Positions 1 through 5,117 of a stretch of 5,117 nt of DNA are shown here, piece by piece (within the stretch, counting starts at the first letter, position 1; each line of letters starts with the position of its first letter). A program made the translations under genes and the position numbers. Source of the stretch: OMOG01 sp041485845 (lineage in GTDB: Bacteria > Acidobacteriota > Terriglobia > Bryobacterales > Bryobacteraceae); the NCBI GenBank assembly GCA_041485845.1, contig JBGPKH010000653.1, forward strand, positions 1 through 5,117, given 5' to 3'. The notes under the pieces are model-generated. The model saw only the letters and a list, made by a program, of their open reading frames with translations, was not told the origin of the DNA and did not search any database.

Positions 1-70
1 ATTCGCGGAGGTAGATGGACTCGTAGGTTTTGCCGTTGGAGGAGGGCCAGCGGGCGCGGGCTACGTGCAT
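1..70 (-). CDS. IS1634-like transposase, N-terminal 23 codons (runs off the left edge)
   Basis: Reading leftward from the ATG at 70-68 gives MHVARARWPSSNGKTYESIY followed by LRE, open to the edge of the window. I recall this type of start from IS1634-like DDE transposases of acidobacteria, which open with MHVAR-like residues, a short basic stretch, and then a Y-x-S-hydrophobic-L-R-E strand. The catalytic DDE residues would lie outside the window, so activity cannot be judged. No Shine-Dalgarno sequence precedes the ATG; an in-frame GTG two codons upstream (76-74) is an alternative start. The upstream DNA is very AT-rich and holds a promoter-like element, which fits the 5' end of an insertion sequence. 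The family call rests on a short N-terminus only. Confidence 0.6.
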   Translation of the reverse strand, partial: MHVARARWPSSNGKTYESIYLRE

Positions 71-76
71 GTCCAC

Positions 77-105
77 AATATAAAGCAAAAAAATCCAATA
101 ATCAA
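77..105 (-). promoter_or_regulatory. Sigma-70-type promoter for the transposase, nearly leaderless
   Basis: On the minus strand a -35-like TTGATT (105-100) and a -10-like TATATT (82-77) are separated by exactly 17 bases. Only six bases separate the -10 box from the ATG at 70, so transcription would begin at or next to the start codon. The lack of a Shine-Dalgarno sequence fits leaderless translation. The region is AT-rich, so a chance match is possible. Confidence 0.42.
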
Positions 106-166
106 TAGGAAACATCGCATAAATTCCGAACTAATGCATGTCTACACATTCCAAGCCAAAATCGAC

Positions 167-183
167 CTAACTGCTTCAGTTAG
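167..183. repeat. Short perfect hairpin in the AT-rich leader
   Basis: CTAACTG at 167-173 and CAGTTAG at 177-183 form a 7-bp perfect stem with a 3-base loop. No immediate T-tract follows on either strand, so an intrinsic terminator is doubtful. It could be a structural or protein-binding site near the insertion sequence end that limits read-through into the transposase. Confidence 0.35.
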
Positions 184-312
184 AATTGCTTACCTCAAAA
201 TGTCAGGGTGAACATCCGCTTGAATGTCACTACGTCCGTGGAACGATTATAGACCCGGCGTCTTCCGATCGTCCGTAAAGAGTCGGTAAAGAAGCTGGCG
301 CGCGGCCCGCCA

Positions 313-726
313 TCAGTGAACGCTGTACCGCGCGCGCAGCGCGAAAGGCGCGATCTCGATATCGAACTGGCTTCCGTCCCCGCGAAGCATCTGGTAGGTG
401 CCGTGCATGATTCCCGTGGGGGTCTTAAGAGGACACCACGACGAATATTTGAACGACTCTCCCGGCGTCAGCACCGGCTGCTCGCCGACCACTCCCGGAC
501 CCCGGACCTCTTCGATGTGATCCAGAGCGTCGGTGATGATCCAGTGCCGGCTGATCAGTTGCACCGTTGCGGATCCCTGGTTTGTAATCCGGACCGTGTA
601 CTGGAACACCCACTCGCCCTGTTGCGGCCGCGAGTTCTCGGGTGAGTGTCGCGATAGAACCTCCACGCGGATCCCGTTGGTGACCGCCTCGGAAATGGGA
701 GTGTTCTCGAATCGCAGATCAGGCAT
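313..726 (-). CDS. apaG: ApaG domain protein (Co2+/Mg2+ efflux protein ApaG)
   Basis: This encodes 137 residues, close to the usual 125-130 of ApaG, and consists of essentially one DUF525/ApaG domain, a fibronectin-III-like beta sandwich. Family hallmarks are visible: GIRVEVLSRHSPE (residues 18-30), YTVRITNQG (43-51), SRHWIITDA (59-67), the signature loop GPGVVGEQP (76-84), LTPGESFKYSS (86-96), and G-x-M-x-G-x-Y-Q-M (105-113). The family was named from Salmonella corA-related cobalt-resistance mutants. Its molecular role is not settled, and the same domain occurs in eukaryotic F-box proteins and PDIP38. It is predicted to be cytosolic, with no signal peptide or membrane segment. The ATG at 726-724 is chosen because the domain begins soon after it; the preceding AGGCG at about nine bases is only a weak ribosome site. 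The gene stands alone, divergent from the response regulator to its right, and its 3' end faces the upstream side of the insertion sequence. The frame stays open far upstream but with no homology. Confidence 0.95.
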   Translation of the reverse strand: MPDLRFENTPISEAVTNGIRVEVLSRHSPENSRPQQGEWVFQYTVRITNQGSATVQLISRHWIITDALDHIEEVRGPGVVGEQPVLTPGESFKYSSWCPLKTPTGIMHGTYQMLRGDGSQFDIEIAPFALRARYSVH

Positions 727-902
727 AGTGCAACGCCTATGATAGCAGTCCTGGTTCGGCCCCATGGCGCCGCCCGGTGGCGATTGACCGATGTCCCATC
801 TCATCTGCTGCGCGGCGCGGAGCGGTCGGGCCGAGGCGGCACTGGGGCTGGTGACCAGGCGGGTGACCGGGGTGGGGGCAGCCACGAAACGCGATGGGGG
901 AA

Positions 903-979
903 GGCAGGCTGGAATCTGCAATCGCCAGATGGCCAGGCACTGCAAGAGCAGTAACACTGTTGGCAGGCTGAAGCCTGCC
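903..979. repeat. REP-like palindromic repeat pair in the divergent intergenic region
   Basis: GGCAGGCTGAAGCCTGCC at 962-979 is a near-perfect palindrome with a 7-8 bp stem. A degenerate copy, GGCAGGCTGGAATCTGCA, lies at 903-920 in the same orientation. Between them ACTGC (939-943) and GCAGT (948-952) form a further small stem. GC-rich palindromes with an AGGCTxxAGCCT core are, from memory, common in Solibacter-type intergenic DNA. The whole gap 727-1017 between apaG and the response regulator otherwise holds no gene I can support. The repeats sit 40-115 bases upstream of the regulator's ATG and could fold in its leader RNA. Confidence 0.5.
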
Positions 980-1017
980 CCACCCCGGTCTGATAGGATG
1001 GGCAAGCGGAAGGGGAC

Positions 1018-1644
1018 ATGGCCGATCTCGCAATCACGGTGTTGCTGGTGGACGACCACAGCCTGGTGCGGCGCGGCTTCCGCCGCCTGCTGGAGGACGA
1101 TCCGCAGATCCGCGTGGTGGGCGAGGCAAGCGACGGGCACGATGCCGTGCAGGCGGCCGAAAAGCTGCATCCCACCGTGGCGGTGATGGATTTCGCGCTG
1201 CCGAGCATGAACGGCGCGGTGGCCACGCGCCACATCCTCAAAACTTGTCCTGGGACGGCGGTCCTGATCCTCAGTATGCACTCCGAGCCTTCCTACGTGC
1301 GCACCTGCCTGGATGCGGGCGCTGCGGGGTACCTGCTCAAGAATGCCTTGGACCTGGAGTTGGTGGAAGCGGTGAAACGCGTGGCCGCCGGCGAGCGCGT
1401 GCTCGATCCGCGGCTCGGTTCGATCGACGAACCGAAAGACAAGCCCACGCTGACTACGCGCGAACTGGAAGTACTGCAGCTCATCGTCAACGGGAAGTCG
1501 AACCGGGAGATCGCCACCGTGCTGGGGCTGAGCGCCAATACGGTGGCGGTACACCGCGCCAACGTCATGCAGACGCTCGGAATTCATAACACGGCGGAAC
1601 TGGTGGTGTACGCCATCCGCGAGGGGCTGGTGAGCATCGCGTGA
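1018..1644 (+). CDS. NarL/FixJ-family two-component response regulator
   Basis: This 208-residue protein has the standard two-domain build. The receiver domain spans residues about 6-122: acidic pocket D12/D13 in LLVDDHSLVRRGF, phospho-acceptor D58 in VAVMDFALPSMNG, switch residue S86 in LILSMHS, and the conserved K108 in GYLLKNA. A linker of about 20 residues leads to a LuxR/GerE helix-turn-helix at 142-205, with LTTRELEVLQLIVNGKSNRE followed by the recognition-helix region SANTVAVHRANVMQTLGIH. All residues needed for phosphorylation are present, so it should be a phosphorylation-controlled transcription factor. A GGAAGGGG ribosome site lies at 1008-1015, just before the ATG. No histidine kinase gene is adjacent in the window, so it is an orphan here. 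The following plus-strand gene encodes a GAF-SpoIIE phosphatase, which suggests but does not prove a shared pathway. The position usually occupied by K in TVKxHR is A (residue 177 region), which may affect DNA contacts. Confidence 0.93.
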   Translation: MADLAITVLLVDDHSLVRRGFRRLLEDDPQIRVVGEASDGHDAVQAAEKLHPTVAVMDFALPSMNGAVATRHILKTCPGTAVLILSMHSEPSYVRTCLDAGAAGYLLKNALDLELVEAVKRVAAGERVLDPRLGSIDEPKDKPTLTTRELEVLQLIVNGKSNREIATVLGLSANTVAVHRANVMQTLGIHNTAELVVYAIREGLVSIA

Positions 1645-1689
1645 GGACCGTCCGGCAGTCCTGGAAAAGCGCCAAGGCCGTCGCTTTCC

Positions 1690-1817
1690 TGCGCATCCCC
1701 TCCTGGTAGTCGAGCACGTCTTCCACGCTCAGCGGACATCCCTTCTGGCTCGAGCACGTTGGCTCCCAGCAGCGACACAAAACGTTCGCCGTGCTCGTAC
1801 GGGATGGGCTTGATCAG
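1690..1817 (-). pseudogene. Frameshifted remnant of an ADOP (MacB/FtsX) permease N-terminal half
   Basis: Reading leftward from 1817 the minus strand gives LIKPIPYEHGERFVSLLGAN, then VLEPEGM. This matches the segment just after the first membrane helix of ADOP permeases, typically LLRPLPYPDPDRLV followed by the first periplasmic strand. Around 1733-1736 the match jumps to the next frame, where LSVEDVLDYQ continues, corresponding to the family's (M/L)SxPDFLDYR block. A single lost base would explain it: restoring one base gives EPEGMSPLSVEDVLDYQ. Similarity fades before the response regulator's stop codon (1644), so the left limit is approximate. The remnant has no start codon, no membrane helix and no ABC partner, so it should be non-functional. 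It points away from, and abuts, the plus-strand C-terminal half of a similar permease, which suggests an inversion. The family call is from memory of ADOP sequences; a database comparison would confirm it. Confidence 0.6.
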
Positions 1818-4338
1818 CCGCTGGCTTTCGCAATCGCTGGTGGTGTCCGAAATCGCGCTGGCCTTTGTTCTGCTCAGCGGCGGAGCCGTCCTGGTTTCCG
1901 AACTCTATCGCCTCACGCGCGTTTCGCCGGGCTTCGATCCCGAGCACCTGTTGACCTTCCAGCTCACCTTCTCTCGCGACGCCGTTCCGGGCAAGCCCAC
2001 GCAGGTCGCCTACCAAGAAAGGTTGATTCAAGAGATCGCAGCCATTCCGGGAGTCGGCGGAGCGGCCATCGTCAACCAGTTACCCCTGAACGGCTGCTGC
2101 TTCAGCACCGCGATCTTTCCGGAAGGCGCCTTGGCCAACCCCAGCAACGCCGAGAGAGTGGCATGGCTTCCCATCAGCACGGGCTACTTTCGAACCATGC
2201 GCATCCCGATCCACCGCGGCCGTCTCCTGGATGAGCACGACACGAGCGAGAAACTGCTGCCGGTGATGATCAATGAGGCGGCCGTCAGGCGCTACTGGCC
2301 GAACCAGGAGCCGGTCGGCGCATTTGGCCATTTCAACAGTCCTGCCGGAGATCGCTTTCAGGTGGTCGGGGTGGTCGGCGACGTCAAGAACAATGGCCTG
2401 GACAACACGACTGTGCCGGAAATCTACCTGCCCTCCGCCATTGTGCCGCCGAATCCGATGAACTTCGCGGTGCGCTCGTCCTTGCCGGAGAAGACGCTCG
2501 TTCCGGAGGTCCGGCGCGCGATTCAGAAAGTCAATCCGGGTCAGCCGATTCACGATGTGAAAATGATGAGCGAGATCGCGCGGGATTCGCTGGTGCTCAA
2601 ACGGGTGGCCTCTTACGTGATGATGTTCTTCGCCCTGGCCGCGCTGCTGATGGCGGCCATCGGCTCCTACGGCGTGGTCTCCTATTCGGTGCGCCTGAGG
2701 ACCGTCGAGCTGGGGACTCGCATGGCGCTGGGCGCGGTGAGCCGCGACCTGCTGACGCTGGTCGTAGGCTCCGGTTTGAAAATGGCGGCGTACGGAAGCG
2801 GCATCGGCATGGTGGCGTCGTTTGGGGCGGCCTGGCTGCTTCTCCGCCAGTTCGGGATTCTGAACCCGAGCTTACTCCCCTTCGCGGTGTCCGTGGTAGT
2901 GATCGCGGCCGTCGCTCTGGCCGCCTCCTTCTTCCCGGCGTGGGGGGCCACACGGCTGTCTCCCATGGTGGCGATCCGCAACGAGCCCGCGTCCATGTGG
3001 CAATCGGCGAGAGAGGGGATCGGCCAGTTGTTCGAGGGGCTTTTTCGCGCGGCCTCGGGAGGTGACGCGGCGATCCCGGCGGACGCCAGTCTCATGACGG
3101 AGTTCATCGAGGCCTCGCGCCGCGCGGCCTCGTTTCGCGAGGCCCTGGGGGTAGCGCTGGAGTCGCTTCGCAGCGGCACGGGGGCGCCATCCGCTCTGTT
3201 GCTGGAAGGCGTTTCCGCGGAAGAATTCCGCTCGACCACGGCCGTGCCGGACCAAAGTGCAGGCGCCTGCTCGATTCCGCGCCACGGGCTGCTGGCGAGC
3301 CGCCTGCGGTTTCATTCCACGCCGTTGCCGATCGCGGCCGAAGATTACGAGGTCTGGCGACGGTGGGCGGCGGAATACAAGCCTGCGCATCTCGCGGAGA
3401 TCGAGTCTCTGCGCAACGCCGGCGCCCGCCTGGCCGTTCCGCTTCGCACCAATAAGGAAATGCTCGGTGTGGTTCTCCTGGGACCGTCGGCGGACGGCGA
3501 CCGATACGGCCAGGCCGCCACGCGACTCCTGCGCGACTGCGCCAACCACTTCGCGCTCATGCTGGAAAATGCGCGATTGACCGAGCGCATCGTGGAACAC
3601 AAGAGGCTCCAGCGGGATCTCGCACTGGCGGCCGAGGTGCAGAAGCGGCTGCTGCCGCGGCAATCTCTGGAGACGGCGGTGGTGGCGCTGGCGGCGGTCA
3701 GCCTGCCCGCGCGCAGCGTCGGCGGCGATTATTACGACTTCCTCGATCTGCCCGGCCACCGCACCGCCATCGCGCTCGCCGACGTGGCGGGCAAGGGCGT
3801 GGCGGCGGCGCTGATCATGTCGGTGGTGCAGGCTTCGCTGCGGGTGATCTCATCGGACCCGGACATCTCGCTGCCGCAGCTTGCCGCGAAGTTGAATCAT
3901 TTCCTGTACCGCTCGACGGGCTCGAACAGCTACGCGACCTTCTTTTACGCGCAGTTGGAGGAGTCGAAGCGCGAGCTGCGCTACGTGAATGCCGGTCACA
4001 ATCCGCCGTACCTGCTGCGGGCGGACGCGTCGGCGGCGGTGGAAGAGCTGGCGACGGGCGGCACGATCATCGGCATGTTTCCGCAGGCGCGCTACGAGGA
4101 GGGGACCGTCGAGCTGCGGCGGGGCGACGTGCCGGCGGTCTTCACGGATGGGGTTACCGAAGCGCTGAATCCGCGGGAAGAAGAGTTCGGCGAGGAGCGG
4201 CTCAAAGGGCTGCTGGGGAGACTGATGCCGTTGCCGGTGGAAGAGATGTCGTCGCGGATTTCGCAGGAATTGAAGGATTGGATTCAGGACGCTGCGCAAT
4301 CCGACGATCTGACGTTCGTTCTGATGAAGGTGAAGTAA
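1804..4338 (+). CDS. ADOP-type permease C-terminal half fused to GAF and SpoIIE (PP2C) phosphatase
   Basis: This protein has 844 residues when counted from the ATG at 1804; a TTG at 1759 would add 15. Residues 11-35 form a membrane helix (LVVSEIALAFVLLSGG), 40-250 a MacB-type periplasmic domain (with VVGVVGDVKNNG), and 268-388 an FtsX permease domain with three helices near 271-294, 318-348 and 357-380, including VELGTRMALGA. Normal ADOPs have two such halves (about 800 residues); only the second is present here. After VAIRNEP the frame continues into a GAF-like domain (about 426-592), a helical linker ending AAEVQKRLLP, and a SpoIIE/RsbU-type Ser/Thr phosphatase (625-842). Its metal-binding motifs are intact: GGDYYD (640-645), DVAGKG (660-665), NAGHNPP (729-735), FTDGVTE (780-786) and DDLT (834-837). 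The phosphatase would face the cytoplasm and probably dephosphorylate an anti-sigma-factor antagonist, with the GAF domain sensing a ligand. Neither start has a good ribosome site, and the DNA just upstream is an inverted ADOP remnant, so the N-terminus is probably truncated. Expression is uncertain. Confidence 0.88.
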   Translation: MGLISRWLSQSLVVSEIALAFVLLSGGAVLVSELYRLTRVSPGFDPEHLLTFQLTFSRDAVPGKPTQVAYQERLIQEIAAIPGVGGAAIVNQLPLNGCCFSTAIFPEGALANPSNAERVAWLPISTGYFRTMRIPIHRGRLLDEHDTSEKLLPVMINEAAVRRYWPNQEPVGAFGHFNSPAGDRFQVVGVVGDVKNNGLDNTTVPEIYLPSAIVPPNPMNFAVRSSLPEKTLVPEVRRAIQKVNPGQPIHDVKMMSEIARDSLVLKRVASYVMMFFALAALLMAAIGSYGVVSYSVRLRTVELGTRMALGAVSRDLLTLVVGSGLKMAAYGSGIGMVASFGAAWLLLRQFGILNPSLLPFAVSVVVIAAVALAASFFPAWGATRLSPMVAIRNEPASMWQSAREGIGQLFEGLFRAASGGDAAIPADASLMTEFIEASRRAASFREALGVALESLRSGTGAPSALLLEGVSAEEFRSTTAVPDQSAGACSIPRHGLLASRLRFHSTPLPIAAEDYEVWRRWAAEYKPAHLAEIESLRNAGARLAVPLRTNKEMLGVVLLGPSADGDRYGQAATRLLRDCANHFALMLENARLTERIVEHKRLQRDLALAAEVQKRLLPRQSLETAVVALAAVSLPARSVGGDYYDFLDLPGHRTAIALADVAGKGVAAALIMSVVQASLRVISSDPDISLPQLAAKLNHFLYRSTGSNSYATFFYAQLEESKRELRYVNAGHNPPYLLRADASAAVEELATGGTIIGMFPQARYEEGTVELRRGDVPAVFTDGVTEALNPREEEFGEERLKGLLGRLMPLPVEEMSSRISQELKDWIQDAAQSDDLTFVLMKVK
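1807..1819. repeat. Short inverted repeat at the junction of the two ADOP halves
   Basis: GGCT (1807-1810) and AGCC (1816-1819) flank TGATC, and TGATCA at 1811-1816 is itself a palindrome. The site lies exactly where the minus-strand ADOP N-terminal remnant ends and the plus-strand C-terminal half begins. It may be a relic of the rearrangement, but the arms are short enough to occur by chance. Confidence 0.4.
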
Positions 4339-4362
4339 CAGAAAGCCCACCCGGCCGAAACC

Positions 4363-4464
4363 ATCTTCCAGACTGTCCGCAACGGTGAAGATTGCCTGGC
4401 CGAGAGCCTCTGCCGCATAGCCCCCCTCCGGCGGTTCGTATACCAGGAAGGTGATTTCGTTCAT
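4363..4464 (-). pseudogene. HicB-like small protein, N-terminal third only
   Basis: From the ATG at 4464-4462 the protein reads MNEITFLVYEPPEGGYAAEA and then LGQAIFTVADSLED, matching the first strand-strand-helix part of a family of about 65-75-residue HicB-like proteins, often misnamed 2-oxoisovalerate dehydrogenase in databases. Family members continue with LRKNVREAV-like helix residues and end with IRLHFVREEV. Here similarity stops after LED (about 4363), and the frame runs on for many codons antisense to the phosphatase gene without family resemblance. The start is well supported by a GGGGAG ribosome site. I infer a gene truncated by a rearrangement about 25 bases beyond the phosphatase stop codon. 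A complete HicB fold is not encoded, so it should not act as an antitoxin, and no HicA partner is visible. Confidence 0.55.
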
Positions 4465-4467
4465 TGC

Positions 4468-4527
4468 TCAACTCCCCAAAAACAAGAACCGCTGGCACGC
4501 CTCGCAACGCACCAGCGATTCGGATTC
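4468..4527 (-). pseudogene. C-terminal tail of a possible zinc-ribbon protein (19 codons)
   Basis: Between a TGA at 4530-4528 and a TGA at 4470-4468 the minus strand encodes ESESLVRCEACQRFLFLGS. The VRCEACQRFLF pattern resembles the last knuckle (C-x2-C, then R-hydrophobic-L) of C4 zinc-ribbon proteins, which often end in sequences like QCxxCxRILY. Most third codon positions are G or C, as in real genes here. It ends three bases before the HicB-like ATG, a spacing typical of an operon. No start codon or first CxxC pair is in frame, so at best this is the tail of a deleted gene. It is short enough to be chance. Confidence 0.3.
4472..4477 (-). promoter_or_regulatory. Ribosome binding site of the HicB-like remnant
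   Basis: GGGGAG on the minus strand lies seven bases upstream of the ATG at 4464. This is the best ribosome site for any of the minus-strand small genes here, and it fixes the start of the HicB-like reading frame. It overlaps the last codons of the CxxC tail. Confidence 0.5.
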
Positions 4528-4546
4528 TCAGCCCTCGGAGGCATCT

Positions 4547-4726
4547 TAGGGCCTTCGCAAAAGCCACGCGCTCGATGCCCAGCAACTCCGCGGCTTTTCC
4601 GCTCGAGATCTTGCCTTGGGGATACAATTCGAGGACAATCAACTCCCGCGCCGTGTCCGTCACCGGCTTGTCGAACATCTGAAGCAAGCCGGTGAGTTCC
4701 TGATCGAGCGCGATGTTGATCGTCAT
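4547..4726 (-). pseudogene. UPF0175 family protein, N-terminal domain with a foreign continuation
   Basis: The ATG at 4726-4724 lies 13 bases after the rpoC stop codon, behind a weak AGG ribosome site. The product reads MTINIALDQELTGLLQMFDK, followed by PVTDTARELIVLELYPQGKI (21-40), then the helix-turn-helix-like SSGKAAELLGIERVAFAKAL (41-60). The block ARELIVLELYxxGKISSGKAAELLGIxRVxF is typical of UPF0175, a family of about 70-90 residues often found as the putative antitoxin beside a PIN-like toxin (DUF3368). Members normally go on with a G-I-P-Y/F-F/V motif and an acidic tail. Here residues after about 56-60 are RCLRGLRIRIAGALRG and look unrelated, while the frame stays open to 4202, overlapping the phosphatase gene end. 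I infer that the C-terminus was lost and replaced by read-through. It may still be transcribed with rpoC. If the extension is translated, the protein would be about 174 residues. Confidence 0.6.
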
Positions 4727-4739
4727 CGTTACCTGCTTG

Positions 4740-5117
4740 TCATTCCGCCAGCGTCGATTCTTCGCCCGTCTCCTCCGGGAGGCCGCCGGCGTATTGCAGG
4801 CGCGTCTCTTCGTCGTAGCCGGGGATCGCGTCAATCGCGGGCTCGACCACGGGCTCTTCCACCACGTCCTCGCCCGCGATTTTGACCTGGCGGTAATACT
4901 CCATGCCGGTGCCCGCCGGGACCAGGCGGCCCATGATCACGTTCTCCTTCAGGCCGCGCAGGTAGTCCACCTTGCCGTTGATGGCGGCTTCGGTGAGCAC
5001 TCGCGTCGTCTCCTGGAAGGAGGCCGCGGAGATGAACGAATCGGTCGAGAGCGACGCCTTGGTGATCCCCAGCAGCATCGCCTTGCCCTGCGCCGGATGG
5101 CCGCCGGCTTCGATCAC
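4740..5117 (-). CDS. rpoC: DNA-directed RNA polymerase subunit beta', C-terminal end (partial)
   Basis: These are the last 125 codons of rpoC; the gene enters from the right edge. The diagnostic C-terminal block is plain: GITKASLSTDSFISAASF, then QETTRVLTEAAINGKVDYLR, then GLKENVIMGRLVPAGTG. This is the near-universal end of the beta' subunit, which helps form the secondary channel and clamp region and contacts omega. A variable acidic tail follows (from about VKIAGEDVVEEPVVEPAIDA to EESTLAE), similar in kind to the tails of other acidobacterial beta' proteins. The first visible codon, GTG at 5117-5115, is an internal valine here, not a start. The stop codon at 4742-4740 is followed within 13 bases by the UPF0175-like frame, with no terminator hairpin between them. 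Confidence 0.97.
   Translation of the reverse strand: MIEAGGHPAQGKAMLLGITKASLSTDSFISAASFQETTRVLTEAAINGKVDYLRGLKENVIMGRLVPAGTGMEYYRQVKIAGEDVVEEPVVEPAIDAIPGYDEETRLQYAGGLPEETGEESTLAE

Larger units (their letters stand above)
1..215 (-). mobile_element. Probable end of an insertion sequence (partial, approximate boundary)
   Basis: The transposase start at 70 is preceded by DNA of very different composition: my hand count gives about 36% GC over 71-210, while apaG and everything to the right are clearly GC-rich. The composition changes near 205-215, so the IS terminus probably lies between about 190 and 245. I could not define a terminal inverted repeat because the other end is outside the window. 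The tract 216-312, between this point and the apaG stop codon, holds no gene or terminator that I can recognise. Confidence 0.45.

Noticed and set aside
313..1587. A 424-codon minus-strand frame that joins apaG to sequence antisense to the response regulator
   Set aside because: Only the last 137 codons match ApaG. The upstream part is low-complexity His/Arg/Gln-rich antisense of a GC-rich gene, and apaG has its own ATG at 726.
1644..1662. Hairpin AGGAC/GTCCT directly after the response regulator stop codon as a terminator
   Set aside because: The stem has five base pairs with a nine-base loop and no T-tract, too weak to call.
1565..1780. A 71-codon minus-strand frame as a gene of its own
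   Set aside because: Only the LSVEDVLDYQ part has family resemblance; it is better explained as one frame of the broken ADOP remnant.
2872..3759. A 295-codon minus-strand frame opposite the permease-phosphatase joint
   Set aside because: It is rich in Arg, Gln and Ala with no recognisable domain, and lies opposite a gene with strong domain motifs, so it is an antisense shadow.
4341..4360. GC-rich stretch after the phosphatase stop codon as a terminator
   Set aside because: AAAGCCCACCC resembles one arm of a terminator, but no matching GGGTGGG arm follows on the same strand.
3850..4362. Continuation of the HicB-like frame opposite the phosphatase
   Set aside because: Similarity to the family ends at about 4363; the remainder is antisense of conserved SpoIIE motifs and is Arg/His/Gln-rich.

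Overview
This GC-rich window most likely comes from an acidobacterium, probably a Solibacter/Bryobacter relative. The main evidence is the second half of an ADOP-type (acidobacterial duplicated orphan permease) MacB/FtsX permease, supported by an IS1634-like transposase start, palindromic REP-like intergenic repeats and small UPF0175- and HicB-like genes. The lineage is inferred from family knowledge, not from a search.

Layout from left to right. Positions 1-70 (minus) hold the first codons of an IS1634-like transposase that runs off the left edge. A strikingly AT-rich leader (about 36% GC by hand count over 71-210) follows, with a good promoter placed so that the transcript would be almost leaderless. 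apaG (minus, 313-726) is intact. The divergent gap 727-1017 carries REP-like palindromes. A NarL/FixJ-type response regulator (plus, 1018-1644) follows. Between it and the next gene, the minus strand holds a frameshifted scrap of an ADOP permease N-terminal half (about 1690-1817). It lies back to back with the plus-strand gene 1804-4338, which encodes an ADOP permease C-terminal half fused in frame to GAF and SpoIIE/RsbU-type PP2C phosphatase domains. The right end, on the minus strand, is the 3' end of rpoC (from the right edge to 4740), followed by three short gene remnants: a UPF0175 N-terminus, a 19-codon tail with a CxxC motif, and the first third of a HicB-like gene that stops matching its family just before the phosphatase gene's end.

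Functionally, the response regulator and the membrane-tethered GAF-SpoIIE protein form a plausible signalling pair on one strand: a sensor phosphatase, possibly acting on an anti-sigma-factor-antagonist system, and a DNA-binding output regulator. No histidine kinase, anti-sigma factor or antagonist is present in the window, so this link is inferred from adjacency only. apaG and rpoC are housekeeping genes flanking what looks like a rearranged accessory segment: permease pieces in inverted orientation at its left side and truncated small genes at its right. The most interesting points are the permease-phosphatase fusion, the inverted ADOP junction at about 1807-1819, and the remnants downstream of rpoC. 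I see no CRISPR array, tRNA or rRNA.
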